Source of the DNA: SXRF01 sp038043465
GTDB lineage: Bacteria > Pseudomonadota > Alphaproteobacteria > Rickettsiales > SXRF01
Length of the DNA stretch: 64,000 nucleotides
Direction: 5' to 3'
Assembly (NCBI GenBank): GCA_038043465.1
Contig: JBBTBX010000004.1
Coordinates: 1-64,000, forward strand
Shown here: piece after piece, positions 17,090-25,881 of the stretch
Layout of the letters: the number at the start of each line of letters is the position of its first letter
Numbering within the stretch: the first letter of the stretch is position 1
Program-made: the position numbers and the translations under genes
Notes under the pieces: model-generated
What the model was told of the DNA's origin: nothing
The model's input: only the letters and a program-made list of their open reading frames with translations
Database searches by the model: none

Positions 17090-17197
17090 CTAACTGCTTC
17101 CTAATCGCATAATGGTGATTGCATAAAGCAATGCAATTATAAGCAAAAGCACTACAAGGAGTGCCATATTCTTATTTTTTTGCGGATTATTTTTCAT
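17090..17197 (-). CDS. coxF: CoxF-like small cytochrome oxidase assembly membrane protein
   Basis: A 35-residue single-span protein: MKNNPQKNKNMALLVVLLLI then a stretch ending LLYAITIMRLGSS. The N-terminal Asn/Lys-rich head, one membrane helix and the exit motif YA.TI.RLG match the CoxF family found between ctaB and ctaG in alphaproteobacterial oxidase operons. Its ATG overlaps the end of the preceding 52-residue gene by 11 bases. The usual next gene, ctaG, is missing here. Family assignment is from motif and context. Confidence 0.7.
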   Translation of the reverse strand: MKNNPQKNKNMALLVVLLLIIALLYAITIMRLGSS

Positions 17198-17345
17198 TTT
17201 TATCGCGACGAACCCAATCAAGCACCAGCAGTATGAATAAAGTAAACATACTGCCAAGGACAAATGAGCTACCCATCAGGTAAACTGTCTGCTGCGAGAA
17301 ATCGGATATAAGCTGCACTTTATCCAGATTCGCATTGTGTTCCAT
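17187..17345 (-). CDS. Small membrane protein in the cta gene cluster
   Basis: A 52-residue protein starting MEHNANLDKVQLISDF with one predicted membrane helix (VYLMGSSFVLGSMFTLFILLVLDW is too long to be anything else) and a charged tail RRDKNEK. The ATG is preceded by AAGGAGG, a strong ribosome site, so a longer frame reaching upstream through the repeat is not needed. It lies between ctaB and coxF, separated from ctaB by a dispersed element. Function unknown; a role in oxidase assembly is inferred from position. Confidence 0.65.
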   Translation of the reverse strand: MEHNANLDKVQLISDFSQQTVYLMGSSFVLGSMFTLFILLVLDWVRRDKNEK

Positions 17346-17379
17346 GTGCCTAACCTCCTTCTTGCCAATCAAATGTATA

Positions 17380-17506
17380 ATATACCTTTTGCACCTCAAG
17401 AATTGGGAATTCTTGAAGTGCGTACGCTCGCTACGCGGCGGAAAATCGGACTTTCGGTCTCGATTTTCATATACCCATCCCAACTCTTCAGTTGGAATGG
17501 GTATAT
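17380..17506 (+). repeat. Dispersed three-hairpin element, copy A2
   Basis: Near-identical to A1 and A3, with hairpin CAAGAATTGGGAATTCTTG, core CGTACGCTCGCTACGCGGCG, the AAAATCG/CGATTTT hairpin and end hairpin ATACCCATCC...GGAATGGGTAT. Its right end touches the ctaB stop codon, so it lies in the 3' region of ctaB transcripts. Confidence 0.85.
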
Positions 17507-18420
17507 CAATAGTATAAAAATATACTATCCACCACCATAATAGTGAATAATGCAAATAAATACACAATAGAAAACATAAATGTTTTACGTGACCATTTAT
17601 CACTGGAATCAGTTAAAACTTTATGTACGTAATATAAAAAAGCTGCATCTAAAACTAATGCACAAACGCTATATAAACCACCAGCCATGCCAAAAACCGG
17701 TAGTAACAATGTGCATAAAGTAAGGATATAGGTATAAAAAAGCATCTGAAGTTTAGTAGATTTTGCTCCGGCAACTACCGGCATCATTGGTATTCCGGCC
17801 TTGGTATAGTCAGCGTTTTTATATAATGCCAATGCCCAGAAATGAGGCGGTGTCCACAGAAAAATAATCATGAATAACAGCAATGAGTGAAGAGTTATAT
17901 CACCGGTGACTGCTGCCCAGCCAATCATTGGCGGAAAAGCTCCGGCAGCTCCGCCAATCACTATGTTTTGTGGAGTGCTACGTTTTAGCCACATAGTATA
18001 AATCGCCACATAAAAGAATATGGCAAAAGCCAGAAGGAAAGCTGCTACCCAATTGAGGGCGAGGCCCATAAGCATTACGGAAAGGGCAGAAAGAAATAGA
18101 CCAAAAGCCAGAGCATCATCAGGGGCAATACGACCGGCAGGAACCGGGCGGTTTCTGGTGCGGTTCATTACCGCGTCAATATCGCGGTCATACCACATAT
18201 TCATAGCAGCACCGGCACCTGAGCCAAGGGCTATGCATAGAAGCGTAATTAATTGCTGGAACAGGTTTATATGCCCTATTCCACTAATTAGTGGAAGCAG
18301 CATGCCAGCGAGTCCGGTAAATACTACCAGTGACATTACACCAGGCTTTAGCAGGGTGATGAAGTCACGAACGGATGACGGATGGCAGATGACGGGTGAC
18401 GAAGTAGCTGTAGTATTCAT
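17506..18420 (-). CDS. ctaB: Protoheme IX farnesyltransferase (heme O synthase)
   Basis: Polytopic inner-membrane UbiA-family prenyltransferase making heme O for the aa3 oxidase. Seen: LKPGVMSLVVFTGLAGMLLP at the start of the core, the Asp-rich motif NMWYDRDIDAVMNRTRNRPVPAGRI, WLKRSTPQNIVIGGAAGAFPPMIGWAAVTG, and WTPPHFWALALYKNADYTKAGIPMMPVV. The first ~18 residues (MNTTATSSPVICHPSSVRDF) include codons from a GGATGACGGATG-type repeat that also covers the upstream gap, so the native start is uncertain. It follows ctaD by 33 bases. Confidence 0.95.
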   Translation of the reverse strand: MNTTATSSPVICHPSSVRDFITLLKPGVMSLVVFTGLAGMLLPLISGIGHINLFQQLITLLCIALGSGAGAAMNMWYDRDIDAVMNRTRNRPVPAGRIAPDDALAFGLFLSALSVMLMGLALNWVAAFLLAFAIFFYVAIYTMWLKRSTPQNIVIGGAAGAFPPMIGWAAVTGDITLHSLLLFMIIFLWTPPHFWALALYKNADYTKAGIPMMPVVAGAKSTKLQMLFYTYILTLCTLLLPVFGMAGGLYSVCALVLDAAFLYYVHKVLTDSSDKWSRKTFMFSIVYLFALFTIMVVDSIFLYY

Positions 18421-18449
18421 AAACTTGTCATCCGTTATCCGTCATCTGT
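18371..18449. repeat. GGATGACGGATG-type repeat spanning the ctaB start
   Basis: ACGGATGACGGATGGCAGATG with GACGGGTGAC on the left, and TGTCATCCGTTATCCGTCATC on the right, give a long imperfect inverted repeat around the ctaB start codon (18418-18420). The left arm is translated as about residues 5-17 of CtaB. Confidence 0.65.
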
Positions 18450-18453
18450 AATC

Positions 18454-20028
18454 CTACTTAACTATTGGCAGTTTATCAAAGCTGTGGAACGCCGGTGGTG
18501 AAGGCAGATCCCACTCGATTGTCGTGCCACCGTCCCACTGTTTAGGTGGGCATTTTTTGCCAAATTTCAGTGTATAGAATACTATAAATATAAACATTAT
18601 AGCTGAAGCAGCAGAGATATATGAACCAATAGAAGATACGTAATTCCAGCCAGCATAAACATCTGGATAATCAGGGATACGACGGGGCATCCCAGAGAGA
18701 CCAAGAAAATGTTGTGGGAAAAAAGTTAGATTTGCACCGACAAAGAATGTCCAGAAATGCAGCTTTCCCATCCATTCAGGATAAACCCGACCTGACATTT
18801 TGCCAAACCAGTAATAGAATCCAGCAAAAATACCAAATACTGCACCAAGTGACATAACATAATGGAAATGTGCTACTACGTAGTAAGTGTCCTGCATCGG
18901 AATATCAACAGCAGCATTAGCAAGAACAACGCCGGTAACACCACCAACCACGAATAGGAAAATAAAACCAAGAGCAAACATCATTGGAGTTTCAAAGGTT
19001 ATAGAACCGCCCCACATTGTTCCCAACCATGAGAAAATCTTTACACCGGTGGGAACGGCAATAACCATGGTAGCGATCATATAGTAAGCAGTGGTATCAG
19101 CCGTCATGCCAACTGTGAACATATGATGCGCCCACACGATAAAGCCAAGGAAGCCAATCGCAGACATTGCCACTACCATTCCCAGATAGCCAAAAATAGG
19201 CTTGCGCGAGAAGGTGGAAACAATCTCACTGATTATGCCGAATGCAGGCAGGATCAGGATATAAACTTCCGGATGACCAAAGAACCAGAATAAATGCTGG
19301 AACAGCACTGGATCACCACCACCGGCAGGATTAAAGAAGCTGCTGCCAAAGTTACGATCGGTAAGCAGCATGGTAATTGCTCCGCCCAGCACGGGAACAG
19401 CAAGCAGCAATAAAAATACTGTCACTAAAATTGCCCAAGGGAATAACGGCATTTTAAATAAAGTCATGCCAGGTGCACGCATGTTAAAAATGGTAACGAT
19501 AAAATTAATCGCGCCAAGAACAGAAGAAATACCCGCAAGATGCAGTGAAAAAATTGCCAAATCAACCGACATGCCCGGCTGTGAAGCAATACCCGAAAGT
19601 GGCGGGTAAAGTGTCCAGCCTGTACCTGCTCCCTCACCAATCACGGATGAGGCGATAAGCAAAATAAATGATGGCACCAATAGCCAGAAACTTATGTTAT
19701 TCATACGCGGAAACGCCATATCAGGTGCGCCGATCATCAGCGGCACTAAATAATTTCCAAACCCACCAATCAACGCGGGCATTACCAGAAAAAACACCAT
19801 GATAAGCGCGTGCGCAGTCAGCACCACATTATAGAGCTGATAGTCGTCACCAAACAGAGTTCCACCGGGTTGAGCAAGCTGTATGCGCAGAAGCACAGAA
19901 AACGCCGTTCCAATCAGGCCAGCAACCACTGCAAAAATAAGATACATGATACCTATGTCTTTATGGTTGGTTGAATAAAGCCAACGCCGCCAGCCGGTTG
20001 GTGTATGATCGTGAGCGTGATCAGTCAT
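18454..20028 (-). CDS. ctaD: Cytochrome c oxidase subunit I (aa3)
   Basis: Catalytic core of the proton-pumping terminal oxidase, in the inner membrane. It starts WRRWLYSTNHKDIGIMYLIF and shows the heme a ligand region TAHALIMVFFLVMPALIGGFGNY, the CuB/K-channel helix FWFFGHPEVYILILPAFGII with the His-Tyr crosslink pair, WAHHMFTVGM, and the heme ligands in YYVVAHFHYVMSLGAVFG. The length of 524 is typical. It is ten bases after ctaC. Together with ctaC, ctaB and coxF it gives most of an aa3 system; subunit III and ctaG are not in the window. Confidence 0.98.
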   Translation of the reverse strand: MTDHAHDHTPTGWRRWLYSTNHKDIGIMYLIFAVVAGLIGTAFSVLLRIQLAQPGGTLFGDDYQLYNVVLTAHALIMVFFLVMPALIGGFGNYLVPLMIGAPDMAFPRMNNISFWLLVPSFILLIASSVIGEGAGTGWTLYPPLSGIASQPGMSVDLAIFSLHLAGISSVLGAINFIVTIFNMRAPGMTLFKMPLFPWAILVTVFLLLLAVPVLGGAITMLLTDRNFGSSFFNPAGGGDPVLFQHLFWFFGHPEVYILILPAFGIISEIVSTFSRKPIFGYLGMVVAMSAIGFLGFIVWAHHMFTVGMTADTTAYYMIATMVIAVPTGVKIFSWLGTMWGGSITFETPMMFALGFIFLFVVGGVTGVVLANAAVDIPMQDTYYVVAHFHYVMSLGAVFGIFAGFYYWFGKMSGRVYPEWMGKLHFWTFFVGANLTFFPQHFLGLSGMPRRIPDYPDVYAGWNYVSSIGSYISAASAIMFIFIVFYTLKFGKKCPPKQWDGGTTIEWDLPSPPAFHSFDKLPIVK

Positions 20029-20038
20029 GGAATTTTCC

Positions 20039-20914
20039 TTATTTATTCTTTGTTTTGTTATTAGAAGTTTTGTTATTAGAAGCAGTGTCCTCAGCGACGC
20101 TTGCTTCTACTTTATCAACAATGCCGGCCTCTTTCTTTTTGGTTTCTACCCATTTTGCAAAATCTTCTTTGGAAACGACATCGACTACAATCGGCATGAA
20201 ACCATGACCTACACCACATAGTTCGGAGCATTGACCATAAAAAGTACCAATTTTTGTGGCTTTGAACCATGTATCGTTGAGCCTGCCTGGTATTGCATCA
20301 CGTTTTATTCCAAAAGCAGGAACAGCAAAAGCATGTATGACATCTGCGCCGGTGATCAAAACACGTATTTTGGTATCGACAGGTACGACCAGACGGTTAT
20401 CTACCGCCAGAAGCCGGTGATCACCAGACTTCAAATCCTTATCTTTTAACATATAGCTGTCAAAATTTATGCCGCCATTGTCAGGATATTCGTAATGCCA
20501 GTACCATTGGTGACCAACAACTTTAAGCGTCATCTCGGCATCCACGCTCCGTTCCATGAAATAGTGAAGACGAAGGCTTGGGATAGCAATTGCAACCAGA
20601 ATTAATATCGGGATTGTTGTCCAGATAATTTCCAGCTTGGTGTTATGGGAATTTTTACTTGGAACAGGATTTCTTTTACGGCTGAAACGTACAGATATAT
20701 ACACCAGCATGACAAGAACAAAGATGGATATAGCAAAGCACATGACCAGCAACATGTCATGCATATCATTTAGCTGCTCCATAACTGGAGTTGCCGCTTC
20801 CTGAAAGTTCAGTTGCCACGGCTTGGGCAGACCCTCGTGTATTTTTTCTTCTGCTTTAGCAACAGATACCATATTTGCAATAAGGACAGCTGTAAGTGAA
20901 AATAATTTCTTCAT
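20039..20914 (-). CDS. ctaC: Cytochrome c oxidase subunit II
   Basis: Receives electrons from cytochrome c at the CuA centre. A signal peptide is followed by two membrane helices (about 50-75 and 92-112), then WQWYW-type region HQWYWHYEYPD and the CuA site GQCSELCGVGHGFMPIVV. The C-terminal tail is an Asn/Lys-rich string with a tandem TSNNKTSNNK duplication produced by a short DNA repeat (TTTGTTATTAGAAG twice). Length 291. It is the first gene of the cta run. Confidence 0.97.
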   Translation of the reverse strand: MKKLFSLTAVLIANMVSVAKAEEKIHEGLPKPWQLNFQEAATPVMEQLNDMHDMLLVMCFAISIFVLVMLVYISVRFSRKRNPVPSKNSHNTKLEIIWTTIPILILVAIAIPSLRLHYFMERSVDAEMTLKVVGHQWYWHYEYPDNGGINFDSYMLKDKDLKSGDHRLLAVDNRLVVPVDTKIRVLITGADVIHAFAVPAFGIKRDAIPGRLNDTWFKATKIGTFYGQCSELCGVGHGFMPIVVDVVSKEDFAKWVETKKKEAGIVDKVEASVAEDTASNNKTSNNKTKNK

Positions 20915-21037
20915 TGCTCTATACTTCTATGACTTAATGATATATTTTTTGAAACTAGCGATTTTGTAATCTTTCCTTGCCATATGTGCAAGATTTTTTG
21001 TAAGTTAGAGTTAAACATATATATTACATGTGCATAA

Positions 21038-22477
21038 ATGTTACACAACCCTACCATAGATGAGATATTTTTCACGCGTACAGGCATCGATAAAGCGCGT
21101 ATATCTTCGGTCGTTTCTAATGGCTTGCTTGGCATGGATGACGGAGAATTATTCCTTGAGTATAGTCAGCATGAATCGCTGGTTTTTGATGACCAGAAGC
21201 TTAAGTCTGCGAGTTTTAATACGGGACAAGGTTTTGGTCTGCGTTCAGTACTTGGTGAAGCCAGTGCTTATGCTCATGCCTCAGATTTGAGTGAGGCAGC
21301 AATAATCCGCGCAGTTGATACAGCGCGGGCGGTAAATTACGGGCAGAAAAATATCAATGCGGAAATAGCCCCGCCATTTGGTACAAATACTAAGCTTTAC
21401 ACGGATATAAATCCGCTGAAGGAAGTGGCGTTTGAACGTAAAATAGAATTATTGCAACAGATAGATGCTTATGTGCGTGAGCGTGAACCGCGGGTGAAAC
21501 AGGTTTCTGCTTCGCTTTCCGGGCAGTGGCAGGCGGTTATGATAATAAAACCGGATGGGCAGGTTGCTTCCGATATTCGTCCGTTGGTGCGGCTTAATGT
21601 CAGCGTTATAGTTGAACAAAATGGTCGGATGGAGAGTGGTTCGAGTGGTGCGGGAGGACGTATTGCTTACGCGCAATATATAACCGAAGCAAACTGGAAA
21701 AAACTGGCTGATGAAGCACTGCGTCAGGCTTTGGTGAATCTCGAGGCAGTTCCTGCTCCTGCCGGTGAAATGCAGGTGGTGCTTGGTTCTGGTTGGTGTG
21801 GGGTGCTGCTGCATGAAGCTATCGGGCATGGTCTGGAAGGAGATTTTAACCGTAAAGGTACATCAGCCTTTTCCGGTCTTATGGGTAAACAGGTGGCAAG
21901 CAAAGGCGTGACAGTTGTTGATGATGGGACGCTGCCCGACCGCAGAGGATCTATATCTATTGATGATGAAGGCACGCCCAGTAGCCGCAACATATTGATT
22001 GAAGATGGTATTTTGACTGGATACATCCAGGATCGGCTTAATGCCCGCCTGATGGGGATGCGCGCAACCGGCAATGGTCGCCGTGAAAGCTATGCCTGCC
22101 AGCCTATGCCGCGCATGACCAATACCTATATGCTGGGCGGAGATGCTAAGCGGGAAGATATAATAGCCTCGGTAAAGCGTGGGATTTACACGGCGCATAT
22201 GGGGGGCGGGCAGGTGGATATAACCTCTGGGAAGTTCGTTTTTTCCGCTTCTGAGGCTTATCTTATTGAAAATGGAAGGATAACGTCACCTTTAAAAGGG
22301 GTAACTTTAATAGGCAATGGCCCAGATTGCCTGACCAAGGTACGGGCAATAGGTGATGATACAGTGCTTGATGACGGTATTGGAACCTGCGGAAAAGCAG
22401 GGCAATCGGTTCCGGTTGGGGTAGGGCAACCCACGCTTTTGCTGGATTCTTTGACGGTTGGCGGCACCCAACTTTAG
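21038..22477 (+). CDS. tldD: Metalloprotease TldD
   Basis: Subunit of the TldD/TldE heterodimeric zinc protease that degrades unfolded peptides and trims some ribosomally made peptides. The zinc motif is HEAIGHGLEGDF (HExxxH, about residues 254-259), with the typical SIDDEGTPSSRNILIEDGILTGYIQDRLNA and GNGRRESYACQPMPRMTNTY segments. Length 479. It is transcribed alone and divergently from ctaC; tldE (pmbA) is not in the window. Confidence 0.96.
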   Translation: MLHNPTIDEIFFTRTGIDKARISSVVSNGLLGMDDGELFLEYSQHESLVFDDQKLKSASFNTGQGFGLRSVLGEASAYAHASDLSEAAIIRAVDTARAVNYGQKNINAEIAPPFGTNTKLYTDINPLKEVAFERKIELLQQIDAYVREREPRVKQVSASLSGQWQAVMIIKPDGQVASDIRPLVRLNVSVIVEQNGRMESGSSGAGGRIAYAQYITEANWKKLADEALRQALVNLEAVPAPAGEMQVVLGSGWCGVLLHEAIGHGLEGDFNRKGTSAFSGLMGKQVASKGVTVVDDGTLPDRRGSISIDDEGTPSSRNILIEDGILTGYIQDRLNARLMGMRATGNGRRESYACQPMPRMTNTYMLGGDAKREDIIASVKRGIYTAHMGGGQVDITSGKFVFSASEAYLIENGRITSPLKGVTLIGNGPDCLTKVRAIGDDTVLDDGIGTCGKAGQSVPVGVGQPTLLLDSLTVGGTQL

Positions 22478-22645
22478 GAAAAATCAGGATTTTAACCATT
22501 GTTACAGTTTTATTACAATTCGGTTACAGAATGATGAAATTACACATTTACCCATTATTTACATTTGCTACTAATCCAGCTTTTAGATATTATTAATCTA
22601 TAGACAAGATTAGCAAGAAGCTAACGAAATAGAAAACACTATAAA

Positions 22646-22840
22646 ATGGGGAATGATTTTATGAGCATATTGGACTATATGGTAGGCGGTAGTTGCAAAG
22701 CGTGTGGAGTAGCTTATAAAACCACTGCAGCTGAGCTTGCTGTTATGAACGCAGATGGGCAGACAAATAATGTCGATAGAGTTAAAGCTCCAGTTCTGGC
22801 AGCGGCTGTTGGTAACGACAAAGGTTTAAGCTTCGGTTAA
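22646..22840 (+). CDS. Small hypothetical protein with a CxxC motif
   Basis: Not recognised. The frame is 64 residues from 22646, but GGGGA seven to nine bases ahead of a second ATG at 22661 favours a 59-residue product beginning MSILDYMVGG. It contains SCKACG (a possible metal or redox CxxC) and ends GNDKGLSFG. It stands alone, with a 168-base AT-rich upstream region and a strong terminator 20 bases after the stop, the pattern of an independently expressed small protein. Confidence 0.5.
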   Translation: MGNDFMSILDYMVGGSCKACGVAYKTTAAELAVMNADGQTNNVDRVKAPVLAAAVGNDKGLSFG

Positions 22841-22857
22841 TTAAATAAATTCAAAAT

Positions 22858-22891
22858 AAAAAAAAGGGAAGGTAAAACCTTCCCTTTTTTT
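22858..22891. terminator. Bidirectional intrinsic terminator
   Basis: AAAAAGGGAAGG, a TAAAA loop, then CCTTCCCTTTTTTT: a perfect stem with a T-run on the right and an A-run on the left, so it can end both the small CxxC gene (plus) and lpd (minus, stop at 22911). It is the clearest terminator in the window. Confidence 0.9.
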
Positions 22892-22910
22892 GTTTCTATT
22901 TTTCCTGAAA

Positions 22911-24302
22911 CTAAATATGAACTGCGCGTCCCAGTACATTAAGAGCAGCTTCTTTCACCGCTTCATTTAGTGTTGGGTGGGCGTGGCAGGTGCGGAAAAT
23001 ATCCTCACTCGAACCACCAAATTCCATAATGGTCACCGCCTCCGCAATTAAAGTTCCTGCGTGTGGACCAATTATATGTACGCCCAGCACTCTGTCGGTT
23101 ACAGCATCAGCAATAATTTTCACGAAACCATCAGTCTGCCCTACAGCGCGACCACGGCTATTCGCCATGAATGGAAATTTGCCAATTTTTATATTTGCAC
23201 TAGCAGCTTTTAATTCTTCCTCGGTTTTGCCGACACTTGCTACTTCCGGCCAAGTGTAAACTACGCTCGGCACCAGATTGTAATCAACGTGGGTTTTCTG
23301 ACCTGTCATACCTTCCACCGCTGCCACACCGTCTTCTTCGGCTTTATGTGCGAGCATAGGCCCTGCGATTACATCCCCGATAGCATAAATCCCCGCGACA
23401 TTAGTTTCAAAATGTTTGTTCACGCTAATGCGCCCGCGATTATCAAGTGCAACACCAACTTTATCCAAACCTAAACCATCAGTGTATGGTTTGCGACCAA
23501 TGGAAACCAGCACCACATCGCCTTCGAGTTTGCTGGCTGCCCCACCTTTTGCTGGCTCTACACTCAGTGTAATATTTTTGCCTTTGCTGTCAGCGGCAAC
23601 CACTTTGCTGCCCAGCATGAAATTGATTCCTTGTTTTTCGAGAATGCGCTGGAATTGCTTGGCAACCTCACCGTCCATCACTCCGCCGATGCTGTCCAAA
23701 AATTCCACCACTGTTACTTTTGCACCGAGCCTGCGCCATACCGAACCAAGCTCCAGCCCGATTACACCACCACCAACAACTATCAAGTGACTTGGCACTT
23801 TATCAAGTGTAAGCGCGCCAGTAGACGACACGATACGCTTTTCGTCAATTTCCACGCCTGGCAGTTTCATAACTTCCGAACCAGTGGCAATAAGTATGCG
23901 CTTGGTGTTGATAGTTTGTTTGCCATCAACAATTATTTCGGATGCGGATTTAATTGCAGCAGTGCCAACCACATAAGTCACTTTATTTTTTTTGAACAGA
24001 CCCTCGATACCTTTGGTGAGATCCAAAACCACCTTATCCTTGCGCTCAAGCATGGTTTTAAGGTCGAGGTCAATTTTAGCTTTGATGCCGTGCGCCGCGA
24101 AATTATGCGAAGCATCTTCAAATTTTTCGGAAGATTCAAGCAAAGCTTTTGATGGGATACAGCCCACGTTAAGGCAGGTTCCGCCCAGCGCGCCACGTTT
24201 TTCCACGCAAGCCACTTTCATACCAAGTTGTGCTGCGCGAATCGCCGCTACATATCCACCTGGCCCACCACCAATAACTACTAAATCATATTGTTCAGAC
24301 AT
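22911..24302 (-). CDS. lpd: Dihydrolipoyl dehydrogenase (E3)
   Basis: Reoxidises dihydrolipoamide in 2-oxo acid dehydrogenase complexes. Seen: FAD-binding VVIGGGPGGYVAAIRAAQLG, the redox disulfide GGTCLNVGCIPSKALL, NAD site IVVGGGVIGLELGSVW, YAIGDVIAGPMLAHKAEEDG and the dimer-interface active-site HAHPTLNEAVKEA. Length 463. It follows sucB with one small protease-like gene between them, so it is probably the E3 of the 2-oxoglutarate complex; E1 (sucA) is not present within the window. Confidence 0.97.
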   Translation of the reverse strand: MSEQYDLVVIGGGPGGYVAAIRAAQLGMKVACVEKRGALGGTCLNVGCIPSKALLESSEKFEDASHNFAAHGIKAKIDLDLKTMLERKDKVVLDLTKGIEGLFKKNKVTYVVGTAAIKSASEIIVDGKQTINTKRILIATGSEVMKLPGVEIDEKRIVSSTGALTLDKVPSHLIVVGGGVIGLELGSVWRRLGAKVTVVEFLDSIGGVMDGEVAKQFQRILEKQGINFMLGSKVVAADSKGKNITLSVEPAKGGAASKLEGDVVLVSIGRKPYTDGLGLDKVGVALDNRGRISVNKHFETNVAGIYAIGDVIAGPMLAHKAEEDGVAAVEGMTGQKTHVDYNLVPSVVYTWPEVASVGKTEEELKAASANIKIGKFPFMANSRGRAVGQTDGFVKIIADAVTDRVLGVHIIGPHAGTLIAEAVTIMEFGGSSEDIFRTCHAHPTLNEAVKEAALNVLGRAVHI

Positions 24303-24315
24303 TTTATTTCCTTTA

Positions 24316-24696
24316 TTATTTCACCTTATTATTTGCCATGTTTGGACTAAGCGGATTTACATCTATTTTTTGTTCTCTTGGGAAAACGACCAAATCCATA
24401 TCTTCCATCTGGATTGCACCGAGCAACACTTCATCACCCATCACCAGCGCACCTGAAAATGAGGTACGGTTTTTGAAGCTAACTTGTATAGGTCCAACAT
24501 ACGGAACAGATAACTCCTTACCATCCGCCAGCGTAACATCACGACTTTCTACAGTTTCTAACTTTAACTGCAAAGCAATATGTGGCGGAATGCACAGCAT
24601 AATAGCACCAGTATCCGCCAGCGCGCTCACCTTCATTGGTACAATCTCTGGCAAGCGCGGATTACCAATTATTATTTCACCGTAGGATAGTCCCAT
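24316..24696 (-). CDS. Clan AA (retropepsin-like) aspartic protease
   Basis: A 126-residue protein with a single active-site motif ALADTGAIMLCIPPHIALQLKL (DTGA in place of DTGS/DSGA) near residue 28, and a second half ALVMGDEVLLGAIQMEDMDLVV that matches the flap-to-LLG motif (hydrophobic-hydrophobic-G) of single-domain clan AA proteases, which work as dimers. It is in the sucB-lpd gap on the same strand, 15 bases from sucB and 13 from lpd, so it should be co-expressed with 2-oxoglutarate dehydrogenase subunits. The substrate is unknown. Confidence 0.75.
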   Translation of the reverse strand: MGLSYGEIIIGNPRLPEIVPMKVSALADTGAIMLCIPPHIALQLKLETVESRDVTLADGKELSVPYVGPIQVSFKNRTSFSGALVMGDEVLLGAIQMEDMDLVVFPREQKIDVNPLSPNMANNKVK

Positions 24697-24711
24697 ATTA
24701 TTTCTCCAAAG

Positions 24712-25881
24712 CTACAACCCAAGCAGCAACCTGCGCGGATCTTCAATCGCTTCTTTAACTTTTACAAGGAAAGTTACTGATTCTTTGCCGTCAATGATGC
24801 GGTGATCATAAGAAAGTGCTACATACATCATTGGGCGGATGACCACTTGTCCTTTAATTGCGATTGGGCGTTCCTCGGTTTTGTGCATTCCAAGAATACC
24901 AGATTGTGGTGGGTTAATGATCGGCGTTGACATCAGCGAACCATATACCCCACCATTGGAAACGGTAAATGTGCCACCCGATAAATCACTCATGGCAAGA
25001 GTTCCAAGGCGGGCTTTTTCTGCTAAGCGACCAATTTCTTTTTCGATTTCAGCAAGTGATAATTGATCTGCATTGCGAACCACAGGCACAACCAAGCCTT
25101 GCTCGGTACCAACCGCTACGCCAATATCATAATAGTTTTTGTAAAGCAGTTCATCACCCTGAATTTCAGCATTCACCGCTGGAATTTCCTTCAGCGCATT
25201 GACCGCCGCTTTCACAAACAGCGACATGAACCCCATGCGCACGCCATGTTTTTTCTCAAACGCATCTTTATATTCAGCGCGCAAGGCAATAACATTGCTC
25301 ATGTCTATTTCATTGAAAGTGGTAAGAATCGCCGCGGTGTTTTGTGATTCCTTGAGGCGTTTGGCAATTACCTGACGCAACTTGCTCATTTTTACGCGCT
25401 CTTCGGAACGAGTATTGAGTGCTGGAGAAGCAGGCGCAGAAGCGGTAGAAATTATATCACCTTTGGTAACGCGACCGTCTTTGCCAGTGCCAGCGATAGA
25501 AGAAGCTGATATTCCAGTTTCTTCGAGCATTTTGCGGGCGGCTGGCCCAGCTTGTGGGGCAGTAGCGACTGGAGCAGTCGCTGGTGCAGGAGTATTTACT
25601 GGTGCAGAAACAGGAGCTTTAGGTGCAGAAACATTTCCAGCAGCTCCAACATCAATAATTCCAAGCAATGCGCCAACCGCAACGGTTTTTCCTTCTGCTG
25701 CATTGATGGATTTCAAAGCACCGCTGGCAGTAGCATTAACTTCCATCGTCACCTTATCGGTTTCCAGCTCAACCAGCGGTTCATCCATCTGAACATTATC
25801 ACCAACTTTTTTGAACCATTTAGCGATAGTCGCTTCTGAAACCGATTCACCGAGCGAAGGAACAATAATTTCACCAGCCAT
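24712..25881 (-). CDS. sucB: Dihydrolipoamide succinyltransferase (E2o)
   Basis: E2 core of the 2-oxoglutarate dehydrogenase complex. The lipoyl domain is at the N-terminus (lipoylated Lys in VELETDKVTMEV), a Pro/Ala linker follows, then the peripheral-binding domain AARKMLEETGISASSIAGTGKDGRVTKGD and the catalytic domain ending ALSYDHRIIDGKESVTFL with the active-site His. The start at 25881 (MAGEIIVPSLG) is chosen because the lipoyl fold begins there; an upstream 18-codon extension has no clear ribosome site. Partner sucA is not present. Confidence 0.95.
   Translation of the reverse strand: MAGEIIVPSLGESVSEATIAKWFKKVGDNVQMDEPLVELETDKVTMEVNATASGALKSINAAEGKTVAVGALLGIIDVGAAGNVSAPKAPVSAPVNTPAPATAPVATAPQAGPAARKMLEETGISASSIAGTGKDGRVTKGDIISTASAPASPALNTRSEERVKMSKLRQVIAKRLKESQNTAAILTTFNEIDMSNVIALRAEYKDAFEKKHGVRMGFMSLFVKAAVNALKEIPAVNAEIQGDELLYKNYYDIGVAVGTEQGLVVPVVRNADQLSLAEIEKEIGRLAEKARLGTLAMSDLSGGTFTVSNGGVYGSLMSTPIINPPQSGILGMHKTEERPIAIKGQVVIRPMMYVALSYDHRIIDGKESVTFLVKVKEAIEDPRRLLLGL

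Noticed and set aside
17346..17603. A longer version of the small cta membrane protein reaching through element A2 into the ctaB 3' end
   Set aside because: The AAGGAGG site directly ahead of the ATG at 17345 marks the true start; the upstream part reads repeat DNA.
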